Assembly (NCBI GenBank): GCA_002345025.1
Contig: DDUX01000122.1
Location: 1-46,608, forward strand
Source: Candidatus Accumulibacter iunctus
GTDB taxonomy: Bacteria; Pseudomonadota; Gammaproteobacteria; Burkholderiales; Rhodocyclaceae
Reading direction: 5' to 3'
DNA length: 46,608 nt
The notes beneath the pieces are model-generated. The model was given only the letters and a program-made list of their open reading frames with translations. It made no database searches and was not told where the DNA came from. The translations under genes were made by a program, and so were the position numbers. Each line of letters begins with the position of its first letter. Within the stretch, counting starts at the first letter, position 1. Below, piece after piece: positions 24,877 to 32,858 of the stretch.

Positions 24877-25461
24877 TCAGCTTCGGGTAAAGGCGAGCAG
24901 GGGCGCGTAATCGCGGGCGTCGGCGGCTTGCAGGGCGGCGATGTAGGCCTGCCGCGTCGCCCCGGCATCGACCAGGTTGCGGCTGCCCCAGGTGAAACGG
25001 GGCTGACCCAGCCGCACGACGAGCAGATCGGCGAGCAGGCGCGCATGCCGCCCATTGCCGTTGGCGAACGGGTGAATGGCGACCAGGCGGTGATGCAGGC
25101 GGACGGCGATCTCGTCCGGCGGCAGGCTGGCGTGTTCGACCTGATAGCGCACGTCGTCGAGCAGTTGGCGCAGTTCGATGCCGATTCGGAGCCAGTCGAC
25201 GCCGATGTTCTTGTCGGACTTGCGGAACTCGCCGGCCCAGCGCCAGGTCTTGCCAAACATCTGGCGGTGCAACTGACGCAGGAAGGGCTCGCTGAGTATC
25301 TCCCGGCGTTGCCGGCGTGCCCAGGCCTCGCCTTGTACGATGTTGAGTTGTTCCCACTCGTTCAACTCACCCTGCGTCGTGATGTGGCGGGGAAGCAGGC
25401 TCGCCAGTTCGTCGGGGTCGAGCGGGGTGGCGCCGGGCGGGGCGTCGAGATGGATGGGCAT
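24877..25461 (-). CDS. Fic-domain protein of the mobile mystery protein B type
   Basis: A 194-residue Fic-fold protein matching the family called mobile mystery protein B. The active-site loop is HPFANGNGRHAR (H130-R141). The usual acidic residue after HPFx is Asn (N134), so Mg/ATP handling may differ from canonical AMP-transferring Fic proteins; the same Asn is, as far as I recall, typical of this subgroup. The upstream helix WRWAGEFRKSDKNIGVDW carries the flap region. Fic proteins transfer AMP or other phosphate-containing groups to target proteins; the target is unknown. It is 5 bases after the Xre partner and 7 bases before pglX, so it is probably cotranscribed with pglX. Confidence 0.87.
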   Translation of the reverse strand: MPIHLDAPPGATPLDPDELASLLPRHITTQGELNEWEQLNIVQGEAWARRQRREILSEPFLRQLHRQMFGKTWRWAGEFRKSDKNIGVDWLRIGIELRQLLDDVRYQVEHASLPPDEIAVRLHHRLVAIHPFANGNGRHARLLADLLVVRLGQPRFTWGSRNLVDAGATRQAYIAALQAADARDYAPLLAFTRS

Positions 25462-25466
25462 GCCGG

Positions 25467-25952
25467 CTACTGCCCCCGCTCTTTCCAGAGGGCGCGGCGC
25501 GAGCCCTTGAGCAGGCTTTCGGCGAGGGCGCGGGTCTGCGCTTCTAGGTGTTCGCGTGAGGTCGACTGGGCCTCCAGCGCCATGCTGTGGCTGATGGCGG
25601 CCATCTGCTGTCGCGCCAGGCTGCTGGCGCGTTCCTCCAGCGTGGTCGCCAGCGGCTGTCGGGGTACCACGGCATAGTGCAACTCGCAGCCGAGGGCCTC
25701 GGCGGCACGGCGCAGGGTCGCCAGGCTGATGGTGTCGTCGGCTTCCGAGAATTCCAGCCGGGTGAGCGTCGAGGTGGTCACCCCCAGACGGCGGGCGAGA
25801 TGGGTTGCCGTCATGCCCAGCGCTTGCCGGATGGCCTTGAGCCAGCCCGCTGGCGGGCGGGCCGGCAGGTCGGCGCTGCGCCAGCGGTCGAGTGCGGCGT
25901 CGAGTTGGCGAAGCTGGAGTTCGGAAAAATTCGCGGAAAAGTCTGGTTCCAT
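25467..25952 (-). CDS. Xre-family regulator of the mobile mystery protein A type
   Basis: A 161-residue helix-turn-helix protein that always pairs with the Fic protein in the mobile mystery A/B set. The HTH is about residues 55-105 (KAIRQALGMTATHLARRLGV, then TSTLTRLEFSE). The rest is Arg/Glu/Ala-rich helix. The start MEPDFSANF has AGGG upstream; a GTG at 25985 would add 11 residues. It probably represses its own promoter, which carries direct and inverted repeats, and may therefore set the level of fic and pglX. It sits between brxC and pglX, breaking the usual BREX order. Confidence 0.85.
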   Translation of the reverse strand: MEPDFSANFSELQLRQLDAALDRWRSADLPARPPAGWLKAIRQALGMTATHLARRLGVTTSTLTRLEFSEADDTISLATLRRAAEALGCELHYAVVPRQPLATTLEERASSLARQQMAAISHSMALEAQSTSREHLEAQTRALAESLLKGSRRALWKERGQ

Positions 25953-25955
25953 CAA

Positions 25956-26027
25956 ATTGCACCCTGACGCAAAACGTTTCTGCACAATATTGCACCAGAA
26001 CGCAACAAAAGAAAATAGAGTGTTGCG
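25956..26027 (-). promoter_or_regulatory. AT-rich promoter/operator region of the Xre-fic-pglX segment
   Basis: Two direct repeats, ATTGCACCNNNACGCAA, start at 25956 and 25989 (33 bases, about three helical turns apart). CGCAACA (26001-26007) and TGTTGCG (26021-26027) form an inverted repeat. The region between the brxC stop and the Xre gene is clearly AT-richer than its surroundings, which suggests an internal promoter controlled by the Xre protein. Confidence 0.5.
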
Positions 26028-26041
26028 TTACAAGACAAACT

Positions 26042-29000
26042 TTACAATTGCACCGGCCCATCGGGAAGCTTCGCCAGGACGGCGCTTCGCACCTCCGCCA
26101 GCCAGGTTTCGAGATCCGCTTCCGAACACAGGATGCGTCGGGGTGGCGTGACCGGCTGCACGCTCGGCTCCAGCTTGCGGGCCGCCAGGTCGAGGGCGCG
26201 GCCAAGACGGCCGCGCAGGGCGTCACGCTTCTCGGTCCAGCGCTGCGGCGCGCAGGCTGCCAGCGAAGCGATGAGTTCGGCGAGCGTGCCGAGTTTCGGC
26301 GCGCTCTCGGGTGCGGAAAGCTGCACTTCGCGCAGGATGCCTGCCCGGTCTTCCGGGGCGAGCTTGTGCCATTCCGGGGCCGCGTCGATTTCGCTGGCAC
26401 AGTGCTCGTACTCGCTGCGATAGGCGCCAAAGCTCTTGTTCATGGCGGCACGCAGGGCGGTGGCGGTGCGTTCGACGAGCGGTTCGACCTTGTCGGGCTC
26501 ATCAAGGAGCAAACGGCCCTCGCGGATCGCGGCACGCTCGGCGCCGATGGCAGCGGCTTCGGGCAGGCTCGCCATCTGCGCCAGCAGGGTGTCGAGCTGC
26601 TGCCAGCGCGGCTCACGTTCGGCGATGCGGGCGGCCTGCGCTTCGAGGGCAGCAAGCAGCCGGGAGGCTGCGACCTCTTCCTCGGCCAGGCGCTTGACCA
26701 GCTCGCGTCCGGAGAGCGCAGACAACTCGTCGATCAGTTCACTCGGCCTGGCCTCCGGGCGTGGCGGCGCGCCGCTGGCGCGGGCGTGCGCCTGCTGCAA
26801 CCGGGCGACATAGTCCGGGGCGCGGGCCTCGGCTTCGTCGGGCCGGCATTTCACCAGACGGGCGATGGCGCGCTTTTCATCGTTGGACAGCGGTGCGGTT
26901 TCGCGCGCGAAGGTGCTCGCCGTGACCTCGCGCCGGTTGAACCGGCCCACCGGCCAGGACGCACCACTGGCATGGACGATGCGCAACTGGCCGGCGGCAA
27001 AAAGCACGGCGAGCAGCGCGTCGACCGCATCCTGCGACCAGCCGTAGGGTGCGTTCATGAACACTTCACGCAGCTTGCCGCCTTTCCAGGCGCCGGAGCC
27101 AATCTGCTGCAGGATTTCCTGCGCCGCGGGATGGTTTTCGGCGGCACGGGTATGGCCGACCTTTTCGAGTGCGTTGACCAGGCCTTTCTCGGCATCGACG
27201 AAGGCCTTGTCCCAGCCGCCGGCGTCGGCCATGGCAAACTTGCGGAACAGCCGCGCCGCGGCGTCGACGCCGGCTTTCCTGAGCCGATCGTCGAGTGTCG
27301 CACCATCCTCGACGATCTGGCCGCCGCCCTGGACCACCTGCGCCTGTTCGAGTGCTTCCCGGAGCAGCGTTCCTGCACGCTGGTCGGCGTCGGTTTTCTG
27401 CTTGCTCAGTGCGTTGCGTGCTTCCTGGCCTTCGGGGGTTTGCGGCTCGCCAAAGTGGCCCAAGGTTCTCTCTGCAGCGGCCTGGGTGATCACCGCCCGC
27501 ACCAGCTCGTCCTTGCGCGGCAGGGAGACGTGCGCGAAGACGATCGCCGAGTTGATTCCGGCGCGCGCGGCGTCGGCCAGCACTTCCCTGGCCTGGGTGC
27601 CGTCAAGGTCCGAGCGCAGCCAGACCGGGACGTCGCTTTCCGCCTTGGGCGCCGTCACCGAGTCGGTATGCGCCTTGAGACGACGGATTTCGCGACTCGC
27701 CCCCTGCGCAATGGCGAGCTTGCGGATCTGTTCGCCAGCCAACTGGATCAACTGCTCCCGGATCTTGCTCTCGAAAGCGGCCGGATCGCTGCGCAGGGCG
27801 TCTTCCTCCCCACGCTGGTAGGCGAACCAGTCGGCGCTCTCCCGGGTCTGCAGGCGATACTCTTGGCAACCGCCAACCGCCACGCGCATCAGCAGGCGAT
27901 CCTTGTCGATCAGCTCGTCGAGCACGGCCTGGACTTCGCCACGCAGTCCGCCACTGTGGCCGGTCAGATCGTCGACCAGGATGTCGGAAATACTCTGCGC
28001 ATCGGTCCGCAGCCCTGTCGGCTGTGCGGAATTGTTGGTGACGCGCGTGAGCAGAAAGACCGCCTTCAGCGCCCGCGCCTTCAGCCTGGCGCGGGCTTCA
28101 CCGCTACCGTCCAGCCGGTCGATGGCATTCGCCGTTTCGCCGCTGATCTGGCTCGACTGACGCAGTCGCATGCGGATTTCGTCGTAGATGAAATCGGCGC
28201 CGACGATGTGGCCGAGCGGGGCATCCTTGCTCTTGCGCACGGCATCGAAAGCCAGCCGCAGTTGTGAGCGCAGTTGGATGCCCGTCCCGCTGGCATCGGT
28301 GGTCGCCAGAACGCGTTCCCAGAGGCGCTGCCGCGTCGGCAGCAGGGGGTAGCTCGGGATCAGCAGGGCTTCATCTTCATGCCGGTGGGCAAACAGGCTG
28401 CCGTGCAGATGCGCGGAAATCTCGCCGAGGCAGCCGCCCGAGCTGAAGATCGTCCCAAGCGGCTGGGTCGCCGACGCTTTCTTCTTCAGGATGGTCTCGC
28501 GTAGCACCTCTTCGACGTCGGAATCGGAGAGCTGCACCTGTACGGGAAAGCGTCCGAGCAGCTTCGACAGCACCGGTGTGCCGGTGAGTGCGCTTTGCCC
28601 GGTGGCCACCAGCAGGACCCGGCCGGCAAAGTGCTTGCTTAGACTCTCGACCACTTCCTGCACGCGCATGGCGCGCTCGGGGCTGTCGGCGATGTATTGC
28701 TGGAGTTCGTCGAGTACCAGCAGAAAAACCGGCGCCTCGCCGCCCTGGCAGATGGCTTCGCGGAAGAAACGGAGGAAGTCGTCCTGGTCGATGTCGCCGC
28801 GGCTGGAGAACTCGCTTTCGAGGCGGTCCCCCAGTTCGAAGCTGTCGCGTGCGAGGCTCGGCTTGGCAGCCAGGATGGCATCCTGCAGATGCGAGGAAAC
28901 GGTGAGATCGCGCAACTCGCGTTCGAGGTCGCGCTGCTTCGCCTTCAGGGCAGTACGCACGGTCTGCTCGATACCTTCGTTGCGCAGCCAGAGCAGGGCG

Positions 29001-29509
29001 CGCGCTTCGTCGTATCTGGCGGGCAGCCCCATCGCCTTGAAGACGATGCTGAGCACGGCCTTGCGGATGCTGTCGCCTTCGCCCTGACTCAGTGTCCCCG
29101 CGGCTGCGCGCAAGGCCGCCTGGCGCTGCCGCGCCAGAGTGTCGAGTTCCTTCAGTGCGTCCGCTACGGAAGCCGGCAGGCGGGCGATGTCGCGGGGCGT
29201 GCGGCCGTCCGGAAATGGCGCGTTGGTCCACAGGGCCCGGGCCATCTTGACCAGGTGCGACTTGCCGCTCCCGAAGAAGCCGGACACCCATGCTGGCGGC
29301 GCTTCGTGCTGCTTGCGCAGCGTATCGACGAAGGACTCCAGGATTCGCCTCAAACCCTCCTCGTAATGGCCCTTGCAGACGAAGGTTTCGAGTTCGAAGC
29401 GCAGGGTCTGGCGCTGCTGCTCGTCGAGCGCCTCATCGACTTTGGCGACGCCCTGATTCTCCAGAGAGAAGGTGTCGATGTCCTTGTCGAACAGGTCGCG
29501 GTTGCGCAT
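26042..29509 (-). CDS. brxC: BREX type 1 P-loop protein BrxC
   Basis: A 1155-residue large ATPase core component of BREX. The N-terminal P-loop is VSGFFGSGKSHLVKMA (75-90), after the typical start MRNRDLFDKD. The middle and C-terminal regions are long helical segments (for example LDTLARQRQAALRAAAG), and FLLVLDELQQYI provides a Walker B-like motif. BrxC is needed for BREX methylation and defence; the mechanism is not settled. The start at 29509 was preferred over the ATG 12 bases upstream because GGAAG lies 5 bases before it. It is 20 bases after brxB. Downstream, 89 bases separate it from the Xre/Fic insertion. Confidence 0.93.
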   Translation of the reverse strand: MRNRDLFDKDIDTFSLENQGVAKVDEALDEQQRQTLRFELETFVCKGHYEEGLRRILESFVDTLRKQHEAPPAWVSGFFGSGKSHLVKMARALWTNAPFPDGRTPRDIARLPASVADALKELDTLARQRQAALRAAAGTLSQGEGDSIRKAVLSIVFKAMGLPARYDEARALLWLRNEGIEQTVRTALKAKQRDLERELRDLTVSSHLQDAILAAKPSLARDSFELGDRLESEFSSRGDIDQDDFLRFFREAICQGGEAPVFLLVLDELQQYIADSPERAMRVQEVVESLSKHFAGRVLLVATGQSALTGTPVLSKLLGRFPVQVQLSDSDVEEVLRETILKKKASATQPLGTIFSSGGCLGEISAHLHGSLFAHRHEDEALLIPSYPLLPTRQRLWERVLATTDASGTGIQLRSQLRLAFDAVRKSKDAPLGHIVGADFIYDEIRMRLRQSSQISGETANAIDRLDGSGEARARLKARALKAVFLLTRVTNNSAQPTGLRTDAQSISDILVDDLTGHSGGLRGEVQAVLDELIDKDRLLMRVAVGGCQEYRLQTRESADWFAYQRGEEDALRSDPAAFESKIREQLIQLAGEQIRKLAIAQGASREIRRLKAHTDSVTAPKAESDVPVWLRSDLDGTQAREVLADAARAGINSAIVFAHVSLPRKDELVRAVITQAAAERTLGHFGEPQTPEGQEARNALSKQKTDADQRAGTLLREALEQAQVVQGGGQIVEDGATLDDRLRKAGVDAAARLFRKFAMADAGGWDKAFVDAEKGLVNALEKVGHTRAAENHPAAQEILQQIGSGAWKGGKLREVFMNAPYGWSQDAVDALLAVLFAAGQLRIVHASGASWPVGRFNRREVTASTFARETAPLSNDEKRAIARLVKCRPDEAEARAPDYVARLQQAHARASGAPPRPEARPSELIDELSALSGRELVKRLAEEEVAASRLLAALEAQAARIAEREPRWQQLDTLLAQMASLPEAAAIGAERAAIREGRLLLDEPDKVEPLVERTATALRAAMNKSFGAYRSEYEHCASEIDAAPEWHKLAPEDRAGILREVQLSAPESAPKLGTLAELIASLAACAPQRWTEKRDALRGRLGRALDLAARKLEPSVQPVTPPRRILCSEADLETWLAEVRSAVLAKLPDGPVQL

Positions 29510-29529
29510 GGTTTCTTCCATCGTCGTGA

Positions 29530-30084
29530 TCAGCAGGTGATCGGTACGGCAAGATAGCCCCAACCATCCTTGGCACCAAGCAGGCGGTAGCTGTTGGTCC
29601 GGGCATCGTGCTCGCCCGGGAAGAAGACGACCAGGCGGCCCGGTATGTGGTTTTCGATCTGCTCGACCAGCGACGAGATGCTGTTCAGTCCGAACAGGCC
29701 GCCACCGCCGATCAGCGCCAGCACATCGTTGGCTGTCAGGTGACTGGTGATCTCGGCGATCCGGCTGCCGAGGTACTCGTCCAGTCCACGCACGTTGCCG
29801 GTATCGTCCCAGAGTCTCTCCGGTCGGTTGAGGTAGCGGTCGCGGTACTGATGCTTGGCCAGCCAGCACGAGAACTCGGTTGCCAGATCGTGCTCGACCC
29901 ATCCGCGTCCGGTCGTTGCGATTTCGCGAGCGAACTCGCCGGACTGGATCAGACGGCGCAGCTTGCGTTCGTCGGCAGGGGTGTAGACCACCATCACCAC
30001 CCTTTCACGAGGGGAGACGTCTTTCGGCCAGGGCAGTGCCAGGTGTTCCTGCAAACGTTCGAGTATGGTGTGCGCCAGGGTCAT
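29530..30084 (-). CDS. brxB: BREX protein BrxB (DUF1788)
   Basis: A 184-residue cytoplasmic protein of the DUF1788 family, essential in studied BREX type 1 systems but of unknown activity. Family features seen are the opening RLQEHLALPWPKDVSPRERV, the central DVLALIGGGGLFGL and RLVVFFPGEHDARTNSYRLL followed by DGWGYLAVPI near the C-terminus. The start overlaps the brxA stop (ATGA), so translation is coupled. The length is close to the family norm of about 190-200. Confidence 0.92.
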   Translation of the reverse strand: MTLAHTILERLQEHLALPWPKDVSPRERVVMVVYTPADERKLRRLIQSGEFAREIATTGRGWVEHDLATEFSCWLAKHQYRDRYLNRPERLWDDTGNVRGLDEYLGSRIAEITSHLTANDVLALIGGGGLFGLNSISSLVEQIENHIPGRLVVFFPGEHDARTNSYRLLGAKDGWGYLAVPITC

Positions 30085-30869
30085 GGAGTGAGCCTTGCTT
30101 CGTGATCCTTCAGAAAACCGGGAAAACCAAGTTCAAGAACACCGCCCGCATAGGCAGCCTTGAGCAAGCCTTGCCGTCCTGCCGTCGCCAGAAAGGCCAG
30201 ATGTTCGTCAGCACCGAGCTCAAGTGCCCGTGAGTAGTCGCCTTGCAGGAGTGCAACACCACTCATGCCGCGCAGCCAGTCGAGGAATGCCGCATAGACT
30301 GCGGATGCCACGCCGGACCGGGGGCGCGTGCGTCCGCGAGTTGTGCCAATCGATTCGCCAAGATAGCCGATCTGGAAAAACGAGGCGTAGAGGTTGTGGC
30401 TGAAGCTCACGTACATTGCTTCCGAGTATCGACCCGGCGCGTAGGCACGAACCCAGGCTTCGAAAGCGGCTCGGCCGAGGCCTTCGCCGAGGGGTACCTT
30501 GAGAACCATGTTCAGACAATCGCGCAGAATCGGCTCACGCGCCATGGCGAGCAGACCCATCAGCAAACTCGCGTCGCCCATCGCAAAGGGCGACAGCCGC
30601 CGCATTTCGCGAAAGAGGCACACCTGCGGATCGAGGGCATAGAGTCGCCTCAGGAAGTTGAACGTCTTTTCCCGGTTGGCACCTGTAGCCTTGTCGAGGA
30701 CGTTGTCTTCGAGGACCGCCCGCCGGTAACTCGCTGCGTCCGCCTCGATCGGGACGATGGCAAGCAGCCGTTCGAGTTCACGGCGCATGACCGTTCTGGA
30801 ACTGATGGCACCGCCAGAGGAAAATCCAAGTCGGTCAATGGTTCGCCCTCTGGTGATTTCGTATGGCAT
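30081..30869 (-). CDS. brxA: BREX protein BrxA (DUF1819)
   Basis: A 262-residue protein of the DUF1819 family and first gene of the BREX operon. BrxA is a small helical protein reported to bind DNA; its role in defence is not understood. The sequence shows an Arg-rich N-terminus (ITRGRTIDRLGFSSGG), a helical middle (REMRRLSPFAMGDASLL) and a C-terminus with RALELGADEHLAFLA. No clear ribosome site precedes the ATG. Upstream (30870-31000) there is an inverted repeat that may be an operator; no BrxR/WYL regulator gene is present in the window. Confidence 0.9.
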   Translation of the reverse strand: MPYEITRGRTIDRLGFSSGGAISSRTVMRRELERLLAIVPIEADAASYRRAVLEDNVLDKATGANREKTFNFLRRLYALDPQVCLFREMRRLSPFAMGDASLLMGLLAMAREPILRDCLNMVLKVPLGEGLGRAAFEAWVRAYAPGRYSEAMYVSFSHNLYASFFQIGYLGESIGTTRGRTRPRSGVASAVYAAFLDWLRGMSGVALLQGDYSRALELGADEHLAFLATAGRQGLLKAAYAGGVLELGFPGFLKDHEARLTP

Positions 30870-30949
30870 GGCGAATGGTGTCGATCTGTTGCCCGCGAAT
30901 GATCCCGCTGAACCGCTGTGCTATCACCGCAGACACGCCTTGCGGGACT

Positions 30950-30998
30950 AACGGTCATGACTGTCGAGGCACCCCCGATGATGAAAGTCATGACCGTT
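30950..30998. promoter_or_regulatory. 12-bp inverted repeat upstream of brxA
   Basis: AACGGTCATGAC (30950-30961) and GTCATGACCGTT (30987-30998) are perfect complements separated by 25 bases; each contains the palindrome GTCATGAC. The site is 81 bases upstream of brxA. Possible operator for a regulator of BREX, or the end of an inserted element. Confidence 0.45.
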
Positions 30999-31012
30999 TC
31001 CCTCGTCCCCGG

Positions 31013-31038
31013 CCCTTCTCCCGTGCACGGGAGAAGGG
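31013..31038. repeat. 26-bp perfect palindrome (REP-like)
   Basis: CCCTTCTCCCGTG is followed at once by its exact reverse complement. The C/G-rich arm with a CTCTCCC/CTTCTCCC core resembles the repeats inside pglX, so this may be a relative of the same dispersed family. Confidence 0.6.
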
Positions 31039-31376
31039 AGATTCATGAGTCGTTGACGCGACTTTCACAGCAAAGCGTCGAGAGCTGGTGTTCTCGGGCA
31101 TTGTAAGCCCGGAACCCATCGCTTGAAAGGAGGGGCTGACCGCGACCCTCCGAAGCTTCAGCAGCCAGATCAGGAGAGCCGTCGCCGGACACTGGCTCGG
31201 AAACCCTGCTGCGAACTCGCTTCGATCGGTTCAGCAGCCACGGCCAGCGGGAACCACGACATTCATGTTGGCGCTCCTTCTGGCGCTCCTGAAACGGGGT
31301 GTCACGCCAGCCGGGTGAAGGTACCCGGTGTTCTCCGTCGGTGATCAGCCTCGGGATAGGCGCAGCGTTGGTAGAC
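31039..31376. other. Intergenic stretch without a supported gene
   Basis: I see no convincing coding region here. It contains a hairpin CCGGGT-GAAGGT-ACCCGG at 31311-31328 next to the broken RAYT gene, which is the kind of REP hairpin these transposases act on, and a short direct repeat GGCGCTCCT at about 31271-31289. Confidence 0.4.
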
Positions 31377-31580
31377 GTAACACTTCCCTCGGCGAAACCA
31401 GGTTGTTATCCGCATCATGTGACGCAGCGGGGTAACCGCCGTCAACAGACCTTCTTTTGCGATGATGACTATCGCGAGTACGTGCGCCTGCTGTCGGCAT
31501 CGTGTGCTCGTGCCGGGAGCGAGGTCTGGGCTTAGTGCCTGATGCCGAACCATGTCCACCGGCTTGCTCGCCGGAAGCGG
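31377..31580 (+). pseudogene. Broken REP-associated tyrosine transposase (RAYT) fragment
   Basis: The frame reads PHHVTQRGNRRQQTFF, then CDDDYREYVRLLSA, then GSEVWA, an in-frame TAG at 31533-31535, and CLMPNHVH. This is the N-terminal part of the Y1 (HUH) transposase domain, including the metal-binding MPNHVH. The usual residue at the stop is Tyr (WAYCLMPNHVH), so a TAC/TAT-to-TAG change is likely. After MPNHVH the family similarity ends, and the catalytic tyrosine region is missing. It marks the right edge of the defence island. Confidence 0.75.
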
Positions 31581-31664
31581 CGATGCGGCCGCCGCTGCGC
31601 TGCCCGCCGGGATGACGTGAGGGTAGCAAGGCGAGGCGGCTCGGTGCGGCACGGTGCGCGCCGT

Positions 31665-32843
31665 TCAGACGGCACCGGCAGCGCGCAGGGCGCTGATCGC
31701 CGCTGCGTCGCAGCCGAGTTCGCCGAGGATGGCTGCGGTGTGCTGACCGAGGGCAGGTATCGCGTCCATGCGCGGCGTGAAGCCGCTGTTGCTGCCCGGT
31801 GGCAGCAGCGCAGGGATCGGGCCGGCGGGGGTCTCGACCTCGGTCCAGCGTCCGCGTGCCGCGAGTTGCGGGTGCTGCCAGACTTCGTGCATGTCGTTGA
31901 TGCGCGCGTTGGCGATTCTTGCCGCGTCGAGCCGGGCGATCAGCTCTTCGCTGCTCAGGCAGGAGAAGTGCTCGACGATCAGCGCCTGCAACTCGTCGCG
32001 CGCTGCCGTCCGCTGGGCGTTCGACGCGTAGCGCGGGTCGTCCGCCAGCTCCGGCCGCTCGAGCACCTGACGGCAGAAGAGCTGCCACTCGCGCTCGTTC
32101 TGCACGCCGAGTACCAGCAGCTTGCCGTCGCCGGCGGCGAAGGGGCCGTAGGGGTAGATCGTCGCGTGCGCCGCGCCGGCGCGCGGCGGCGGTGCCGCGC
32201 CGTCGCAGGCGTAGTAGAGCGGGTAGCCCATCCATTCGACCATGCTCTCGAGCATCGACACCTCGATGCGGCAGCCGCAGCCGCTCCGGGCACGCTGCAG
32301 AAGTGCCGCCAGGATGCTGCTGTAGGCGTACATGCCGGCGGCGATGTCGGCGATCGAGCAGCCGGCCTTGGCCGGGGCATCGGGCGTGCCGGTGACCGAC
32401 AGGAAGCCGGCTTCGCTCTGGATCAGCAGGTCGTAGGCCTTGCGGTCGCGATACGGGCCGTCGCTGCCGTAGCCCGAGAGGTCGCAGACGATCAGCCGCG
32501 GACAGGTCTCGCGCAGTGCCTCGTAGGAGAGGCCGAGGCGGGCGGCAGCGCCCGGTGCCAGGTTCTGCACCAGGACGTCGGCGCCAGCAAGGAGCCGGCC
32601 GAGAAGCGCCGGTGCCGCCGCATGCTTGAGGTCGAGCGTCAGGCTTTCCTTCGAGCGGTTGGTCCAGACGAAGTGCGAGGCGAGGCCGCTGACGCGCTGG
32701 TCGTAGGCGCGGGCAAAGTCGCCGCTGCCCGGGCGCTCGACCTTGATCACCCGCGCCCCGAGGTCGGCCAGTTGACGGGTGCAGAACGGCGCGGCGACGG
32801 CATGTTCGAGGGTGACGACGGTGATGCCGTCGAGTGGGCGCAT
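31665..32843 (-). CDS. CaiB/BaiF-type (family III) CoA-transferase
   Basis: A 392-residue family III CoA-transferase that moves CoA between carboxylic acids. Family motifs include the opening LDGITVVTLEHAVAAPFCTR, KVERPGSGDFAR (34-45) and the catalytic aspartate D138 in AYDLLIQSEAG. The substrate cannot be told from sequence alone. It begins 15 bases after the stop of an acyl-CoA dehydrogenase on the same strand, so the two probably act in sequence: activation of an acid as a CoA ester and its oxidation (or the reverse), with electrons going to ETF and the ETF-QO at 7012. The carnitine-type CaiA/CaiB pairing is only an analogy. Confidence 0.87.
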   Translation of the reverse strand: MRPLDGITVVTLEHAVAAPFCTRQLADLGARVIKVERPGSGDFARAYDQRVSGLASHFVWTNRSKESLTLDLKHAAAPALLGRLLAGADVLVQNLAPGAAARLGLSYEALRETCPRLIVCDLSGYGSDGPYRDRKAYDLLIQSEAGFLSVTGTPDAPAKAGCSIADIAAGMYAYSSILAALLQRARSGCGCRIEVSMLESMVEWMGYPLYYACDGAAPPPRAGAAHATIYPYGPFAAGDGKLLVLGVQNEREWQLFCRQVLERPELADDPRYASNAQRTAARDELQALIVEHFSCLSSEELIARLDAARIANARINDMHEVWQHPQLAARGRWTEVETPAGPIPALLPPGSNSGFTPRMDAIPALGQHTAAILGELGCDAAAISALRAAGAV

Positions 32844-32858
32844 GCGGGACTCCGGGGG

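Noticed and set aside
25892..28267. Long plus-strand open frame opposite brxC and the Xre gene
   Set aside because: Antisense to clear BREX genes, with no domain and composition typical of a shadow frame.
12113..30869. BREX of another type (2, 3, 5 or 6) or DISARM
   Set aside because: The set BrxA (DUF1819), BrxB (DUF1788), BrxC, PglX, PglZ and the Lon-like BrxL is that of type 1; no PglW kinase or brxHI-type helicase, and no DISARM drm genes, are present.
11773..31664. Site-specific integration of the island into tRNA-Thr
   Set aside because: I searched the right border by eye for a repeat of the tRNA 3' end and found none, and there is no integrase gene next to the tRNA. The tRNA location is suggestive only.
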